The notes: generated from the letters alone by a model not told the origin. A stretch of DNA of 64,000 nucleotides from Homoserinibacter gongjuensis (GCF_030161875.1 NZ_BSVA01000001.1:248001-312000), one strand, 5' to 3'; numbered from the stretch's first letter, positions 39,149-48,894 are shown. Numbers and translations are program-made.

Positions 39149-39588
39149 CTAGGTGTACTTCCCCGTGACGTTGTGAACGCGTTCTGAGGGGTCTTGCCGC
39201 CGATGCCGGTGTGGGGTCTGTGGTGATTGTAGTGATACAGCCAGGTGTCGTATGCGGCGGCTCGCTCGGCTTCGCTGGCGTATGGCTTCGCGTAGGCCCA
39301 TTCGGCGGCGAGGGTCCTGTTGAACCGTTCGACTTTCCCGTTGGTCTGCGGGCGATGCGGCTTGGTCCATTTGTGCTTGACGTTCTCGCCGAGCGCGGCG
39401 GCGAAGGCGTGCGACCGATAGCAGGCGCCGTTGTCTGTCATCACCGCGGTCACCGTGATCCCGAGGCCGGCGAAGAACGCATTCGCTCGTTCCCAGAACG
39501 CGGCGGCGGTCTCCTTGCGTTCGTCGTCGAGGATCTCGGAGTACGCGACCCGCGAGTTGTCGTCGACGGCGTGGTGCAGGCGCCTACC
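39149..39588 (-). pseudogene. IS481-family transposase, C-terminal fragment
   Basis: Only the last half of the DDE domain remains: HHAVDDNSRVAYSEILDDER, then TAVMTDNGACYRSHAF (second Asp), PHRPQTNGKVERFNRTLAAE (catalytic Glu) and YNHHRPHTGIGGKTP. The helix-turn-helix half and first Asp are missing. A missing C near 39189 separates KTP from the expected tail SERVHNVTGKYT. It fills the space between two inverted ends, so the element is an internal-deletion derivative. Confidence 0.88.
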
Positions 39589-39619
39589 TCACCCGTTCAC
39601 AACCTGCCGGGGAAGTACA
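39154..39619. mobile_element. 466-bp internally deleted IS481-type element with both ends
   Basis: Left end TGTACTTCCCCGTGACGTTG (39154 on) and right end, read inverted from 39619, TGTACTTCCCCGGCAGGTTG match in 17 of 20 bases and continue into GTGAAC. Between them lies only a transposase C-terminal fragment. It cannot move by itself but could be moved by a full-length relative elsewhere. Confidence 0.82.
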
Positions 39620-39677
39620 GCTAGCCTCCTCGCCAGCCAGTCGCAGCCACCCCGCGCCACCGCCGCCCACCCCGCCC

Positions 39678-39766
39678 TGTCGAAAATGCAGGAGTCTTCA
39701 GAGGCGATGCCCGGATTCTCGGGCGCGGGTCGGCCCACGTCGGCGGGTTCTCCTGCATTTTCGACA
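39678..39766. repeat. 89-bp palindromic element, copy 3 (intergenic)
   Basis: Arms 39678-39694 and 39750-39766, exact 17-bp inverted repeat TGTCGAAAATGCAGGAG, spacer exactly 55 bp. It lies 58 bp past the IS481 relic in a 340-bp stretch (39620-39959) where I see no gene. Spacer similarity to copy 1 is partial (shared TCNTCAG start and CGGGCG). Confidence 0.93.
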
Positions 39767-39959
39767 CAGGAGGGGTGGCGGTCGGGGAGCGCGGCGGGTG
39801 GAGGCCCCGCCGAGCGGCGAGAAGCTGCTGATCGAGGCGAAGGGTCCTGTCAGTGGGTGGCTCGACGCCGTCACCGAGACGTTGCAACCCAGCAAGGCTC
39901 GTACCCCGAATGAACCTCCTGGTCCCCCGAATCGCCGACTATCACGTTCCGGGGCACGC

Positions 39960-40481
39960 ATGGTTTTATGTGACATCCACGAAGTTCGAGAGAAGCTCGC
40001 GAGGCAAGTGATCGATCAAGAATCAGAGCCCGGGAGACCTCGACCGCGAGGTCGGGCCACACAAGGGAGCGAGTCGGTCGCCTTGACCTGGGCTCGAGTC
40101 GCAGTATTTGCAGGCGTTGCGCTGGCTGTGCTGGCCGCGGTAATCGTGCTTCCGGCTGCCTACGCCAATCGAAACCCGGACTACTCCTGCAGCGTCGACG
40201 TGCTGGCGAACGCGAATGTCGATGCCCTGGGTGTCGATCCCGACTCACTTTACGTCCGGGGAACTTGGAGTTGGTGGCCAGTTGGCCTTACCTGCGAACT
40301 CCGCGGACTTGACGGCGATCTCATAGTCATCGGCCCCGACCCGGACTACTCCGCACTGCTGATTGTGGGCATGCTCGGTGCCGCTGGCGCCACATCAGGC
40401 GCACTCGTCGGTCGTCGGCTCGCGAGCCGCATAGAGGGAAATCGTCCGCCGGCTGGCGACGCAGAAATGGGGGAGACGTGA
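39960..40481 (+). CDS. Hypothetical two-helix membrane protein (island)
   Basis: About 173 residues from the ATG at 39960; the frame is open further upstream and the start is not certain (no good ribosome site). A charged cytoplasmic head (HEVREKLARQVIDQESE) precedes a long helix (RVAVFAGVALAVLAAVIVLP), an outside loop of about 60 residues with two Cys (DYSCSVDV, GLTCELRG), and a second helix (ALLIVGMLGAAGATSGALVG). Not recognised. The stop overlaps the start of the secreted-protein gene (GTGA), so the two are one unit, perhaps an exported factor with its membrane partner. Confidence 0.6.
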   Translation: MVLCDIHEVREKLARQVIDQESEPGRPRPRGRATQGSESVALTWARVAVFAGVALAVLAAVIVLPAAYANRNPDYSCSVDVLANANVDALGVDPDSLYVRGTWSWWPVGLTCELRGLDGDLIVIGPDPDYSALLIVGMLGAAGATSGALVGRRLASRIEGNRPPAGDAEMGET

Positions 40482-41730
40482 ATCGGACAAGAAGCAAGGT
40501 GACTCGGATCGTCGGGTCAGTGGTCGTAACATTCCTTGCCGTCACGCTGGGAACTTCCCCTCCTGGGCCGACGACGAACAACCTCTATCCCAGGCGCCGG
40601 GGCCGGGCGACACAACCACCTCCACTATCCCCTTCAGCGTCCCAGTCAGCTTCAGCGCGGCCGTCGCGGAGGCGGCAACGTACCCAGACGCGGTGGTGGC
40701 GATTCGTTACGACAATCCGGAAATGACGGGTGAGTACTCGTTCGGGTCCGGAGTCACACCTGCCGCCTTCGAGGCGGATTTTCTTGCGCAGTACGGAACC
40801 ACTCCGGCTGCCACAGCACTGATCGTGGAGACGATCCTGCCTGAGCCCGAAGACAGCCAAGCGCTGGCCGCTCGAGGCAACATCACTCACCGTGAAATCA
40901 CGGTTGACGCTCCGGCCTTTGTGCCGCCGCCGGCGGTCTTCGATGAAACAGTGGAGGCGCTCTTCTCGCCTCAGACCAGCACAATTCCAACCTCAAGGGT
41001 GCAGACGTCGTTGCCTGGGCCGCCGACTGATTGGCGCGTCTCGCAAGCGCAATACGAGATCACCGACTACACGAGCAACCGCGTCTCGTTCGTTAGCAGT
41101 TTCTGGTGGCTGGGGCCGAACGCGCCCAATAAGGTCCCGGCCGGATTCGGGGTGGAGTTCGAGGTCAACATGTACGGCAGCTATAACGTCGGTTCTCGCC
41201 CGAACTGTCGGCAGGTCGCAATTCCCGGCACGATGGACCCCGAATACAAGAAGCGACAGGCTGCCGTGAACGAGAACTGGAATTGGCGCGTCATCCGCCC
41301 CGACGGGCTCACCGCCCCGAGTTCGCTCGGTGCATACGCCGACTACAATGACCTATCGGATGACTGTCGGCGATCCTCTTTTGCGATTGGCTTGCGCTAT
41401 CCCCAGAACATCCAGTACGTGAATGGCGCATATGGCGTGCTCATCGTCATCGATGCGCCAAAGGGGTACTCCGCGATGAGCGAAGTAGGCGCCGTCAATC
41501 AAGTAGTTAGTGACAGTTTTTGTGCCACAACTCTCGGATATCTCATGTCGCTGACGGACTGCATGGGTGTGTCGGCTGGTGTATGGCTGTCAATATATGG
41601 CCCGAAGGCGCAAACGACGCTGAATATCGCGAACCACGAATTCCTCGCGCCTAGAAAGTGCTGGCTAACGGACTTCACGCAGCACATCGACGGTGACGTG
41701 TACGACAACACGGCATGGGCGTGCCCGTAA
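40478..41730 (+). CDS. Hypothetical secreted protein (island, one-base frameshift)
   Basis: About 417 residues after correction. GTG start, basic head and hydrophobic signal (RIVGSVVVTFLAVTLGTS), then a Thr/Pro-rich linker. One G missing near 40597 joins it to the main frame (AAVAEAATYPDAVVAIRYDN). The mature part is polar with at least five Cys and aromatic patches (NENWNWRV, SSFWWLGPNAP) and ends in WACP. No family recognised. Base composition is visibly lower in GC than the neighbours, with codons such as TTT, ATA and AGT, which suggests horizontal transfer. Confidence 0.62.
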
Positions 41731-41823
41731 CGCCGCTGAAATGGACAGCACCAGCCCGATTGAGCGGCAGTCGCTCGGTGAATCGCCCTGGGTTTGGTTC
41801 CGCTTCTTGTTGGAGGATGGATC

Positions 41824-42138
41824 GTGCCCCGTCAGTACCCGCCGGAGTTTCGGCAGCGCGCGTTGCGGCTGCTCGAGGAGGCTCTGCCCGATTATGAGTC
41901 CGAGTTCGAAGCGATCCGTCAGGTCGCGACCAAGCTCGGTGTCAGCACTGAGGCGTTGCGGAAGTGGCGTCGAGCGTCCGAGATCGACTCTGGTGCGCGC
42001 CCGGGGATGACCTCGGTGGAGCATGCCGAGTTGAAGCGGTTGAAGAAGGAGAATGCCGAGTTGCGGCGGGCGAACGAGATTCTGAAGGCTGCGTCGGCGT
42101 TTTTCGCTGCGGAACTCGACCGCCCCACGACGAGATGA
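41824..42138 (+). CDS. IS3-family transposase OrfA
   Basis: 104 residues. Helix-turn-helix of the IS3/IS911 OrfA type (YPPEFRQRALRLLEE, then KLGVSTEALRKWRRASE), followed by a leucine-zipper-like coiled coil (LKRLKKENAELRRANEILKA) for dimer contact. GTG start has GGAGG upstream. It ends with ATGA overlapping OrfB, which lies in the -1 frame; a T5 run (42100-42104) near the end could allow a frameshifted OrfAB fusion, the real transposase in this family. Confidence 0.93.
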   Translation: MPRQYPPEFRQRALRLLEEALPDYESEFEAIRQVATKLGVSTEALRKWRRASEIDSGARPGMTSVEHAELKRLKKENAELRRANEILKAASAFFAAELDRPTTR

Positions 42139-43061
42139 TCGCTTTCATCGACACGATGAAGCATCGTTTCGGGGTCGAGGCCATCTGCCGCGTGTTGGGC
42201 GCGACGGAAAGTGGGTTCATCACCGCCCGCGGCTATCGCGCCGCGAAGTCCCGCCCGCCCTCGGCGCGACGGCTCTCGGACGAGCTGCTCGGCGCCGAGA
42301 CCGCCCGATTGCACGAGGCGAACTACGGCGTCTACGGAGTCCGCAAGATGCACCACGTCATTCTCCGGCAGGGGTGGGCGCTCGGGCGGGATCAGACCGG
42401 ACGGATCATGCGTGGTCTCGGTCTTGCTGGGGTGCGCCAGTCGAAGAAGGTGTTCACCACCCGCCCCGCTCCCGCCGGCTCACGGCCGACCGATCTCGTC
42501 GAGCGGCGGTTCCTCGCCGATGCACCCAGACGGCTCTGGGTCGCGGACATCACCTATGTCCGCACCTGGTCCGGGTTCGCCTACGTCGCGTTCGTGACCG
42601 ACGTGTTCTCCCGCCGCATCGTCGGGTTCAACGTCGCGTCCACCCTGAAGGCCGACATCCTGCCGCTTCAGGCGCTTGACATGGCGGCGTTCGCCGCCGG
42701 CGGCGATCTGACCGGGCTGACGCATCACTCGGATCACGGGTCGAACTACATGGCGATGGTCTACACCGACCGGATTCTCGAACTCGGCGCCAAACCCTCG
42801 ACCGGCAGCGTCGGCGACTCCTACGACAACGCTCTCGCAGAGGCCATCAACGGTCGCTACAAGGCCGAGCTCATCCGGCGCCGGGGACCCTGGCGCACGG
42901 TCGAGCAGGTCGAGCTCGCGACCCTCGAGTGGGTCTGGTGGTGGAACAACGAGCGCCTCCACGGCGAGCTCGACTACCGCACTCCCGCAGAGGTCGAGGC
43001 CGCCCACTACGCTGACCTCGAATCACCCCGCCTGGCAACCGCCAGCCACGGAAAACCCTAG
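42135..43061 (+). CDS. IS3-family transposase OrfB (DDE integrase domain)
   Basis: 308 residues, intact. N-terminal HTH_21 region (YGVYGVRKMHHVILRQGWAL), then the rve domain with the catalytic triad: WVADITYVRTWSGFAYVAFV (first Asp), THHSDHGSNYMAMVYTDR (second Asp) and SYDNALAEAINGRYKAELI (Glu). C-terminal RLHGELDYRTPAEVEAAHYA is typical. The frame is open upstream through OrfA's end, consistent with -1 frameshift synthesis of OrfAB. Confidence 0.95.
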   Translation: MIAFIDTMKHRFGVEAICRVLGATESGFITARGYRAAKSRPPSARRLSDELLGAETARLHEANYGVYGVRKMHHVILRQGWALGRDQTGRIMRGLGLAGVRQSKKVFTTRPAPAGSRPTDLVERRFLADAPRRLWVADITYVRTWSGFAYVAFVTDVFSRRIVGFNVASTLKADILPLQALDMAAFAAGGDLTGLTHHSDHGSNYMAMVYTDRILELGAKPSTGSVGDSYDNALAEAINGRYKAELIRRRGPWRTVEQVELATLEWVWWWNNERLHGELDYRTPAEVEAAHYADLESPRLATASHGKP

Positions 43062-43148
43062 GAACGAAACCCAGGGCGCTTCACCAGCATGCCCGCTTAC
43101 ACAAAAGACTTGACAGGCTCAATCAGCCCGCCGAGCAGCACTCCCGGC

Positions 43149-43247
43149 TGGCTGCACTTCTACAATCACCAAAGGCCCCACACCGCCATCGGCAAGGCCA
43201 CCCCGATCACGAGAATCCCAAGCAACCTGCCTGGGCACTATATCTAG
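43149..43247 (+). pseudogene. IS481-family transposase, C-terminal relic
   Basis: About 32 codons: WLHFYNHQRPHTAIGKATPI followed by TRIPSNLPGHYI and a stop, the usual end of IS481-type transposases. Different from the relic at 39149 (GKTPSERVHNVTGKYT), so it derives from another element. Its TAG shares the palindromic CTAG with the stop of the convergent YhgE-like gene. The gap 43086-43148 looks like more degraded transposon DNA. Confidence 0.8.
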
Positions 43248-45036
43248 GCAGTCGCGGGCAGCAGCATCCGCAGCACCGAGGCGCGACGGGCGCGGCGGAT
43301 GACGAGGCGGCTTGCGAGCAGGCTCACGGCTCCGAAGGCAGCGAGCGCGAACGCGCTGCCGACGCCCACACCAACCGAGCCACCTGCCACGATCTGCTGC
43401 AGGCCTGTCGAGGCCCAGCCGAGCGGTGAGACGCTGCTGATCCACGCGAAGGGTCCCGCGAGCGCCTGACTCGGTACGATACCGCCGACCGCGGCGACCT
43501 GCACGCCGAGCAGCAGCAGCGAGATCACGAGCCCCGCGCGTCCGAGTCCGACGGTGAGCAGCTGGTGGAACGCGGTGAACGCGAGCGCCGCCACGAGCGA
43601 GAGCCCGAGCGTGGCCGGCAGCAGCGCCCACGAGACACCCGCCACGAGGTGCAGCAGCAGCACGAGCAGCAGCGCCTGGAGAGCGGCGACACCGCCCGCC
43701 CGCACTGCCTCCGAGCCGAGCACACGGCCCGAGCCCGCGGTCGAGGCGAGCACGCGGCGACTCAGTCGGGGCAGCACGAGGAAGATCGCGAGCGCGCCCA
43801 CCCAGAGGCCGAGCGGCACGAAGTAGGTGCCGATCACCTGGCCGAGCTGGCCGACGGCGTTCTCGGTCGAGACCTCGAGCCCCACCGGTTCGGCAGCGAC
43901 GGATGCGGCATCCGCGCCCGGGGTCTCGGTGCCGCTCAGCCGGTCGGCACCCTGCTGCAGCCCGGATGCCAGCTCCGAGGCGCCGGAGGCGAGCTGCGCG
44001 TTGCCGTCGGCAAGAGCCTGGGCGCCGGATGCGATCGTCGAGCCGTTCGCGGCGAGGCGTGCGGCACCGGAGGCGCTCTGCGAGATGCCCGACTGGATCC
44101 CGTCGACGGCGCCTGTGACTCCCGTCACGAGCGGCGCTCCCCGGCTGCCGCCTTCGAGAGATTCGTGGAGTATGCCTGCAGGGTCGCGAGCGCCGTCGCC
44201 TGAGCGATCGGGTCGGCGCCCGGGTCGGCGAGGATCGCCGTCTGCTCGGCGATGCCCGCGGCGAGCTGGGAGACGCCGCCGGTGTAGGCCGAGACGTTGG
44301 TCGAGAGGGCGTCGAGACCGGCGGCACCCGAGTTCAGCTGTGCCAGCCCCGATGCGAGCGACGAGACGCCGCCCGTGTACTGTCCCACGCCATCCGCGTA
44401 CTGCTGCGCGCCGGATGCCGCCTGCGCGGCGCCGTCGGCGAGCTGCGTGGCGCCGTCGGCGGCTTGCGTGAAGGCCTCACCGACCGAACCGAACTGGGTG
44501 TAGATGCCGGCGATGTACTGCTTCGTGAGCTCCGATCCGAAGGCACGCACCATGCCGTCCCCGAGCGACTGGGCGACGGCGCCCGCGAGGTAGGAGTGGG
44601 CGTCGTCGGTCTCGAGCTTCAGCTGCGCCTGCACGGGGTCGGTGCTCGAGAGCGACACCACCGAGCTGGAGAAGTCGGACGGGATGGTCAGCACCGCATA
44701 GACCTCACCCGCGGCGAGCTTGTCGGCGGCCTCCTCGGCGTTCGAGAGCTGCCAGTTCATGCCGGGCGAGTCCTTGCCGGTGAGCTCGGTCACGAGCAGG
44801 CGCCCGGCGAGCACCGGGGTCTCGGTGCCGTCGTCAGCCGTCTGGGTGACCATCTCGTCGTGGTTGACGATGGCGGCCGGGATGCGGTCGAGACCGTTCT
44901 CGGTGTCGCTGAGCGCCGCCATCGTGAGCCCGGCGAAGGCGAGCGGCACGACGGCCGCGGCGACGATCGCGAGCACGCGCACCCAGCGGCGACGCCCGAG
45001 GGGACGGGCGGCGGAGGCGAGATCGTGGGGGATCAT
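43244..45036 (-). CDS. YhgE/Pip-type membrane protein (one-base frameshift)
   Basis: About 597 residues after correction. N-terminal helix (VRVLAIVAAAVVPLAFAGLT), a long extracytoplasmic domain with heptad-like Ala/Gly/Ser repeats (ADGATQLADGAAQAASGAQQ; SSLASGLAQLNSGAAGLDAL), and five or six C-terminal helices resembling ABC-2 permeases. The break near 44151 lacks one G (SK[G]GSRGAPLVTGVTGAV). YhgE/Pip proteins are phage-receptor or export-related. ATG overlaps the MMPL stop (ATGA), so it is the last gene of the TetR-MMPL operon. Confidence 0.85.
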
Positions 45037-47980
45037 CGGGAGACTCCTTCGGAGAGGACGGCGGGCCGATAGTGCTCGACCGGCCGCGAGAGGACGGGCG
45101 GGATGACGCGGTCGGCGTCTGCCGCGCCGATCACGAGGGTCGTGCCGGCGGGCACGATGCGGTCGACCGCGGTCAGGAACGCGGCGCCCCCGTCGCCACC
45201 GGGCAGTGGGTCGACCGAATCGAGCACGACGACGGGCGTGCGCTCGCTGAGCGCGATACCGAGCGTCGCGATCGCGCGTTCCACGGGAGGCAGGCCGGCG
45301 AGGCTCGTGTTCCAGCCGACGGGTGTGGCCGAGCCGGATGCGGCGAGCACGTCGTGGACACGCGCGACCCAGACGCGTGCCCGACGGCGCGCGGTGAACG
45401 TGCGGTACCAGCGACCGGTGAGCCGCAGCCGCTCCTCGAGCAGTTCACCGAGCGGCAGCTCGGCCTCACGTGCGGCACCGCCGAACTCGGCGAACGACAC
45501 GCGACGCGCAACGGCGGAGGTCTCGGTCGGCAGCGGTCGGCCCGCGAGCTGGGCGCGCCCCTCGATGGCCGGGAGGCGTCCCGCGACGGTCGCGGCGAGC
45601 ATCCGGCGCCGGGCGGCATCGCCGCCCACGAGCGCGATCGAGCCCGCCTGCACGTGGCCGTCGTAGGGGCCGATGCGCAGCTCGCCCACGCCGCCGACGA
45701 GACCGTCGAGCGTGATGGCATCGCCGTCGGCGACGCGCGAGCTCGCCCAGGCCAGGTCGTCGAGGTGAGCGCGCAGCCCCTCGCCCTCGACATCCACGTT
45801 GGGCAGGATGCGGTCGAGCCACTTCGGCAGATACCAGGCGTGGCGACCGAACAGCGCCATGACGGCCGGCCCGAGCGTCATGCGCACGAGGAAGGCATCG
45901 AACGCGACACCGACCGCGAGCCCGAGCGCGATGACCTTGATCATCGACATGCCCTCGGGCACGAAGGCCGCGAAGACGAAGAACATGATGAGGGCGGCCG
46001 CCGTCACCACGCGTGCCGCACCCGCGAAGCCGCGCGAGATCGCCTGCCGCGGTGACGCGCCGTGCACGTGCGCCTCGCGCATGCCCGACACGAGGAACAC
46101 CTCGTAGTCCATCGCGAGTCCGAACAGGATCGCCATGAGCAGGATCGGCATGAAGCTGAGGATGGGGCCAGGCACGGCCCCGAGCGCGTCGGCGCCCCAG
46201 CCCCACTGGAACACGGCCACGACGACGCCGAAGGAGGCGAGCACGCTCAGCAGGTAGCCGAGCGCCGCCTTGATCGGCACGACGATCGAGCGGAACACCA
46301 TCATGAGCAGCACGATCGACAGGCCCACCACGACGAGACCGAAGGGCAGCAGGGCCGCATCGAGCTGGGCCGAGACGTCGATGGCCACCGCGGTGGCCCC
46401 GGTGACCGCGATCGGGGTGCCGTACTCGCGCTCGATCGTCGGGCCGAGCTCGCGGATGTGCTGCACGAGCGCCGTCGTCTCGGGGTCGGAGGGCCCCGTG
46501 GTCGGCACCACCTGGATGATGGCCGTGTCGACCGTCGGGTTCGGGATGGGGGTGCCCACGGATGCGACACCCGGCACGTCGGCGAGCTCGCCCGCGATCG
46601 CATCGAGGTCGTCGAGCACGTCGGTGGTCTGCGTGATGTCGACCGTCACCACGAGCGGACCGTTGCGCCCGGGCCCGAAGGCCTCGTCGACGAGGTCGTA
46701 GGCGCGGCGAGCCGTCTCCTCGGTGGGCAGCGAACCGCCGTCGGGCAGCGCGAGCGCGAGCTGTGCGGCGGGCACGGCGGCGACGCCGAGCAGCGCCACA
46801 ACGGCGAGGATGAACACGACGGGCGCCTTGAGCACGATGCCCACCCAGCGCTCGCCGAGCGTCTTGCGGCGGCGAGGAGCGGGCACGGTGGCGTGCGCGT
46901 CGCCCTCGGGGGTGGCGACCGGCGCCTCGGCCTCGTCGTCGTGCGCGTGCGCGCGCAGCGCCGCGCGCGAGCCGGGCTTGGGCGCGAGCCGACCCTTCAG
47001 CAGCCCGAGGATCGCCGGCAGCAGGGTGATCGCCGCGAGCATCGCGAGCAGCACCGCGAAGGCCGCCGTGACACCCATCAGCCCCAAGAACGGGATGCCG
47101 ACGATGAGCAGGCCGGCGAGGGCGATCATGACCGTCACGCCCGCGAACACCACCGAGCCGCCCGCGGTGGCGACGGCGGTGGCGGCCGACTCTTCGGCAT
47201 CCATCCCCTGAGCGAGCTGCGTGCGGTGCCGCGACAGGATGAACAACGCGTAGTCGATGCCGACCGCGAGGCCGATCATGAGGGCGAGCATGGGTGTGGT
47301 CGTCGACAGCGTCGTGAAGGCCGCGAGCCCCAGGATGCCGCCCATCGAGACGCCGAGTGCGAGCAGCGCCGAGAGCAGCGGCAGCCCGGCCGCGAGCAGC
47401 GATCCGAAGGTCACCACGAGCACGAGCGCCGCGAAGACGACACCGAGCACCTCGACGACCGAGAGACCGAAGTGGAAGCCCTGGAACACCTGGCCGCCGT
47501 ACTCGATCTGCACGGTATCCGACGCGAGCTGGTCGCCCACGCGCTGCACCTCGGCGAGGGTGGCGTCGCTGACCTCCTCGCTCGACCCTCGAACTGCACC
47601 TGCACGACCGCCGTCATGCCGTCGTCGCTGATGGCATCGGTGGCGTACTCGTTGAAGGGCGAAATGGCGTTGTCGACGCCGTCGACATCGCCGAGACGAG
47701 TCGCGAGATCGTCGAGCTCGGACTCGAGGTCGGCGATCGAGGCGTCGGTGGAGTGCACGACGAGCTGGCCGCTCGCGCCCGCGGTCTGCGGGAACACGGC
47801 CGCGAGGCGGTCGATCGCCTGCTGCGACTCGGTGCCGGGGATCTTGAAGGAGTCCTGCATGGTGCCGCCGAGGGCGATGCCGCCGATGACGGTGCCTGCG
47901 GCGATGAGCAGCCAGGCGATGAGCACCGGAACGGCCCGGCGGTAGGCGAAGCGGCCCAGCTGGGCGAGAAGGATGGCCAT
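45033..47980 (-). CDS. MMPL/RND transporter fused to a degenerate ABC-ATPase-like domain (one-base frameshift)
   Basis: About 982 residues after correction. Two MMPL halves each have a helix, a large outside domain and a helix bundle (GLAVGIDYALFILSRHRTQL; MAILFGLAMDYEVFLVSGMR carry the family Asp/Tyr motifs). After the last helix, residues of about 740-980 look like an ABC ATPase core without catalytic residues: GSIALVGGDAARRRMLAATV at the Walker A place, LPPVERAIATLGIALSE at the signature place, TPVVVLDSVDPLPGGD at Walker B. The break is near 47587 (FEG[S]SEEVSDA, three G for four). TetR-controlled; probably exports lipids or drugs. Confidence 0.85.
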
Positions 47981-47988
47981 GGTGTTCC

Positions 47989-48540
47989 TTAGGAGGCGGT
48001 CACGGGAGCGAGCAGCTCGTCGAGGATGCGGATGAGCGAGTCGCGCAGCTGCACATCGTCGGGCGCCGCTTCGACGCCGTATGCGCCCGCCTGCGCGAGC
48101 AGGTAGGCGGCACCGCCGAGGGCCACGGCGAAGCGCACCTGATCGTCGACGGTCTGCTGCGGCCGGGCGGCCGCGATCTGCTGGATGATCTGCTGGGCGC
48201 GTGCCACCACCGGCACGTCGACGAGGGCACCCGACTGGGTGATGAAGATCTGGGCGGCGAGCCGGTGCTGCATCAACAGATCGACGAACCCGACGAGGAA
48301 GTCGTGGCGGTCGGCGTCGGTGCCCGAGAGCTGCACGGTCCGCGGCAGCAGTGCGGCGATCGCGTCGATCGCGGGGCTCAACGCCGCATCCAGCAGCGTC
48401 TCCTTCGAGGAGTAGTGGTAGAGCACGCTCGCTTTGGAGACGCTGGCACGCGCGGCGATCGCCTGAATGGAGGTGCCGAGGTAGCCGGCCGAGGCGAATT
48501 CCTCGAGCGCGGCATCACGGAGTTCGGATGCAGTCGTCAC
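47989..48540 (-). CDS. TetR-family repressor of the MMPL-YhgE operon
   Basis: 183 residues. TetR helix-turn-helix SIQAIAARASVSKASVLYHY with upstream ELRDAALEEFASAGYLGT, then an all-helical ligand domain. GTG at 48540 is chosen because the frame-open extension upstream is made of the twin operators themselves, which cannot be both coding and operator-free. The gene ends nine bases before the MMPL start, so it represses its own operon. Confidence 0.92.
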   Translation of the reverse strand: MTTASELRDAALEEFASAGYLGTSIQAIAARASVSKASVLYHYSSKETLLDAALSPAIDAIAALLPRTVQLSGTDADRHDFLVGFVDLLMQHRLAAQIFITQSGALVDVPVVARAQQIIQQIAAARPQQTVDDQVRFAVALGGAAYLLAQAGAYGVEAAPDDVQLRDSLIRILDELLAPVTAS

Positions 48541-48554
48541 CTTTCGACGGTAAC

Positions 48555-48587
48555 TGACCGATCGGTCAAGTTCTGACCGATCGGTCA
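48555..48587. promoter_or_regulatory. Twin palindromic TetR operators
   Basis: The perfect 14-bp palindrome TGACCGATCGGTCA occurs at 48555-48568 and again at 48574-48587, centres 19 bp apart, nearly two helical turns. This is the classical TetR-family half-site layout, directly upstream of the tetR-type gene. Confidence 0.9.
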
Positions 48588-48705
48588 AACTGGCAGCGGA
48601 TGCTCAGCCACTACCGACCTGACGCACCGAACGCAACCCCCGGCATCCGCTGGACATGCCGCGCGCCGCCCGGGGTAGCGTTGACGGAGGCCGAAGGAGG
48701 GTCCC

Positions 48706-48894
48706 GTGCGCAAGTTCATCTTCAACACGAGCGTTCTCAGCTCTCTCTTCGGAGCCGTGGGCGTGATCCAGGCGAGCAGGAAGGGCCCGCGCGACTGGCG
48801 CCTCATCCTCATGTGGGTGGGCTGGGCGTGCTCGGTCGCGATCGCCGTCGGCACCGTCGTGGATGAGTCGAAGAAGAAGGAACTGGAGTGGTGA
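48706..48894 (+). CDS. Small membrane protein, 62 residues
   Basis: Basic head, helix LLFGAVGVIQASRK-like segment (SSLFGAVGVIQ), a second helix (LILMWVGWACSVAIAVGTVV) and a Lys-rich tail (DESKKKELEW). GTG start with AGGAGGG upstream. Its TGA overlaps the ATG of the next gene (ATGA-type), so both are co-translated. Not recognised. Confidence 0.65.
   Translation: MRKFIFNTSVLSSLFGAVGVIQASRKGPRDWRLILMWVGWACSVAIAVGTVVDESKKKELEW

Larger units (their letters stand above)
41777..43085 (+). mobile_element. Complete IS3-family insertion sequence, about 1.3 kb
   Basis: Imperfect terminal repeats: GGTGAATCGCCCTGGGTTTG at 41777 and, inverted from 43085, GGTGAAGCGCCCTGGGTTTC, both continuing to GTTCC (22 of 25 matches). 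They enclose orfA and orfB. I find no convincing 3-4 bp target duplication (left flank CTC, right flank AGC). Confidence 0.88.

Noticed and set aside
41777-43085. Target-site duplication of the IS3 element
   Set aside because: The bases next to the two ends (CTC and AGC) do not match, so I cannot call one.
43086-43148. A separate small gene between the IS3 element and the YhgE-like gene
   Set aside because: The sequence leads straight into an IS481 transposase C-terminus and has no start or ribosome site of its own.
48541-48588. A longer TetR protein starting at 48588 (MTDRSELDRSVSYRRK)
   Set aside because: Those codons are the translation of the two TGACCGATCGGTCA operators; the GTG at 48540 gives the normal TetR N-terminus.
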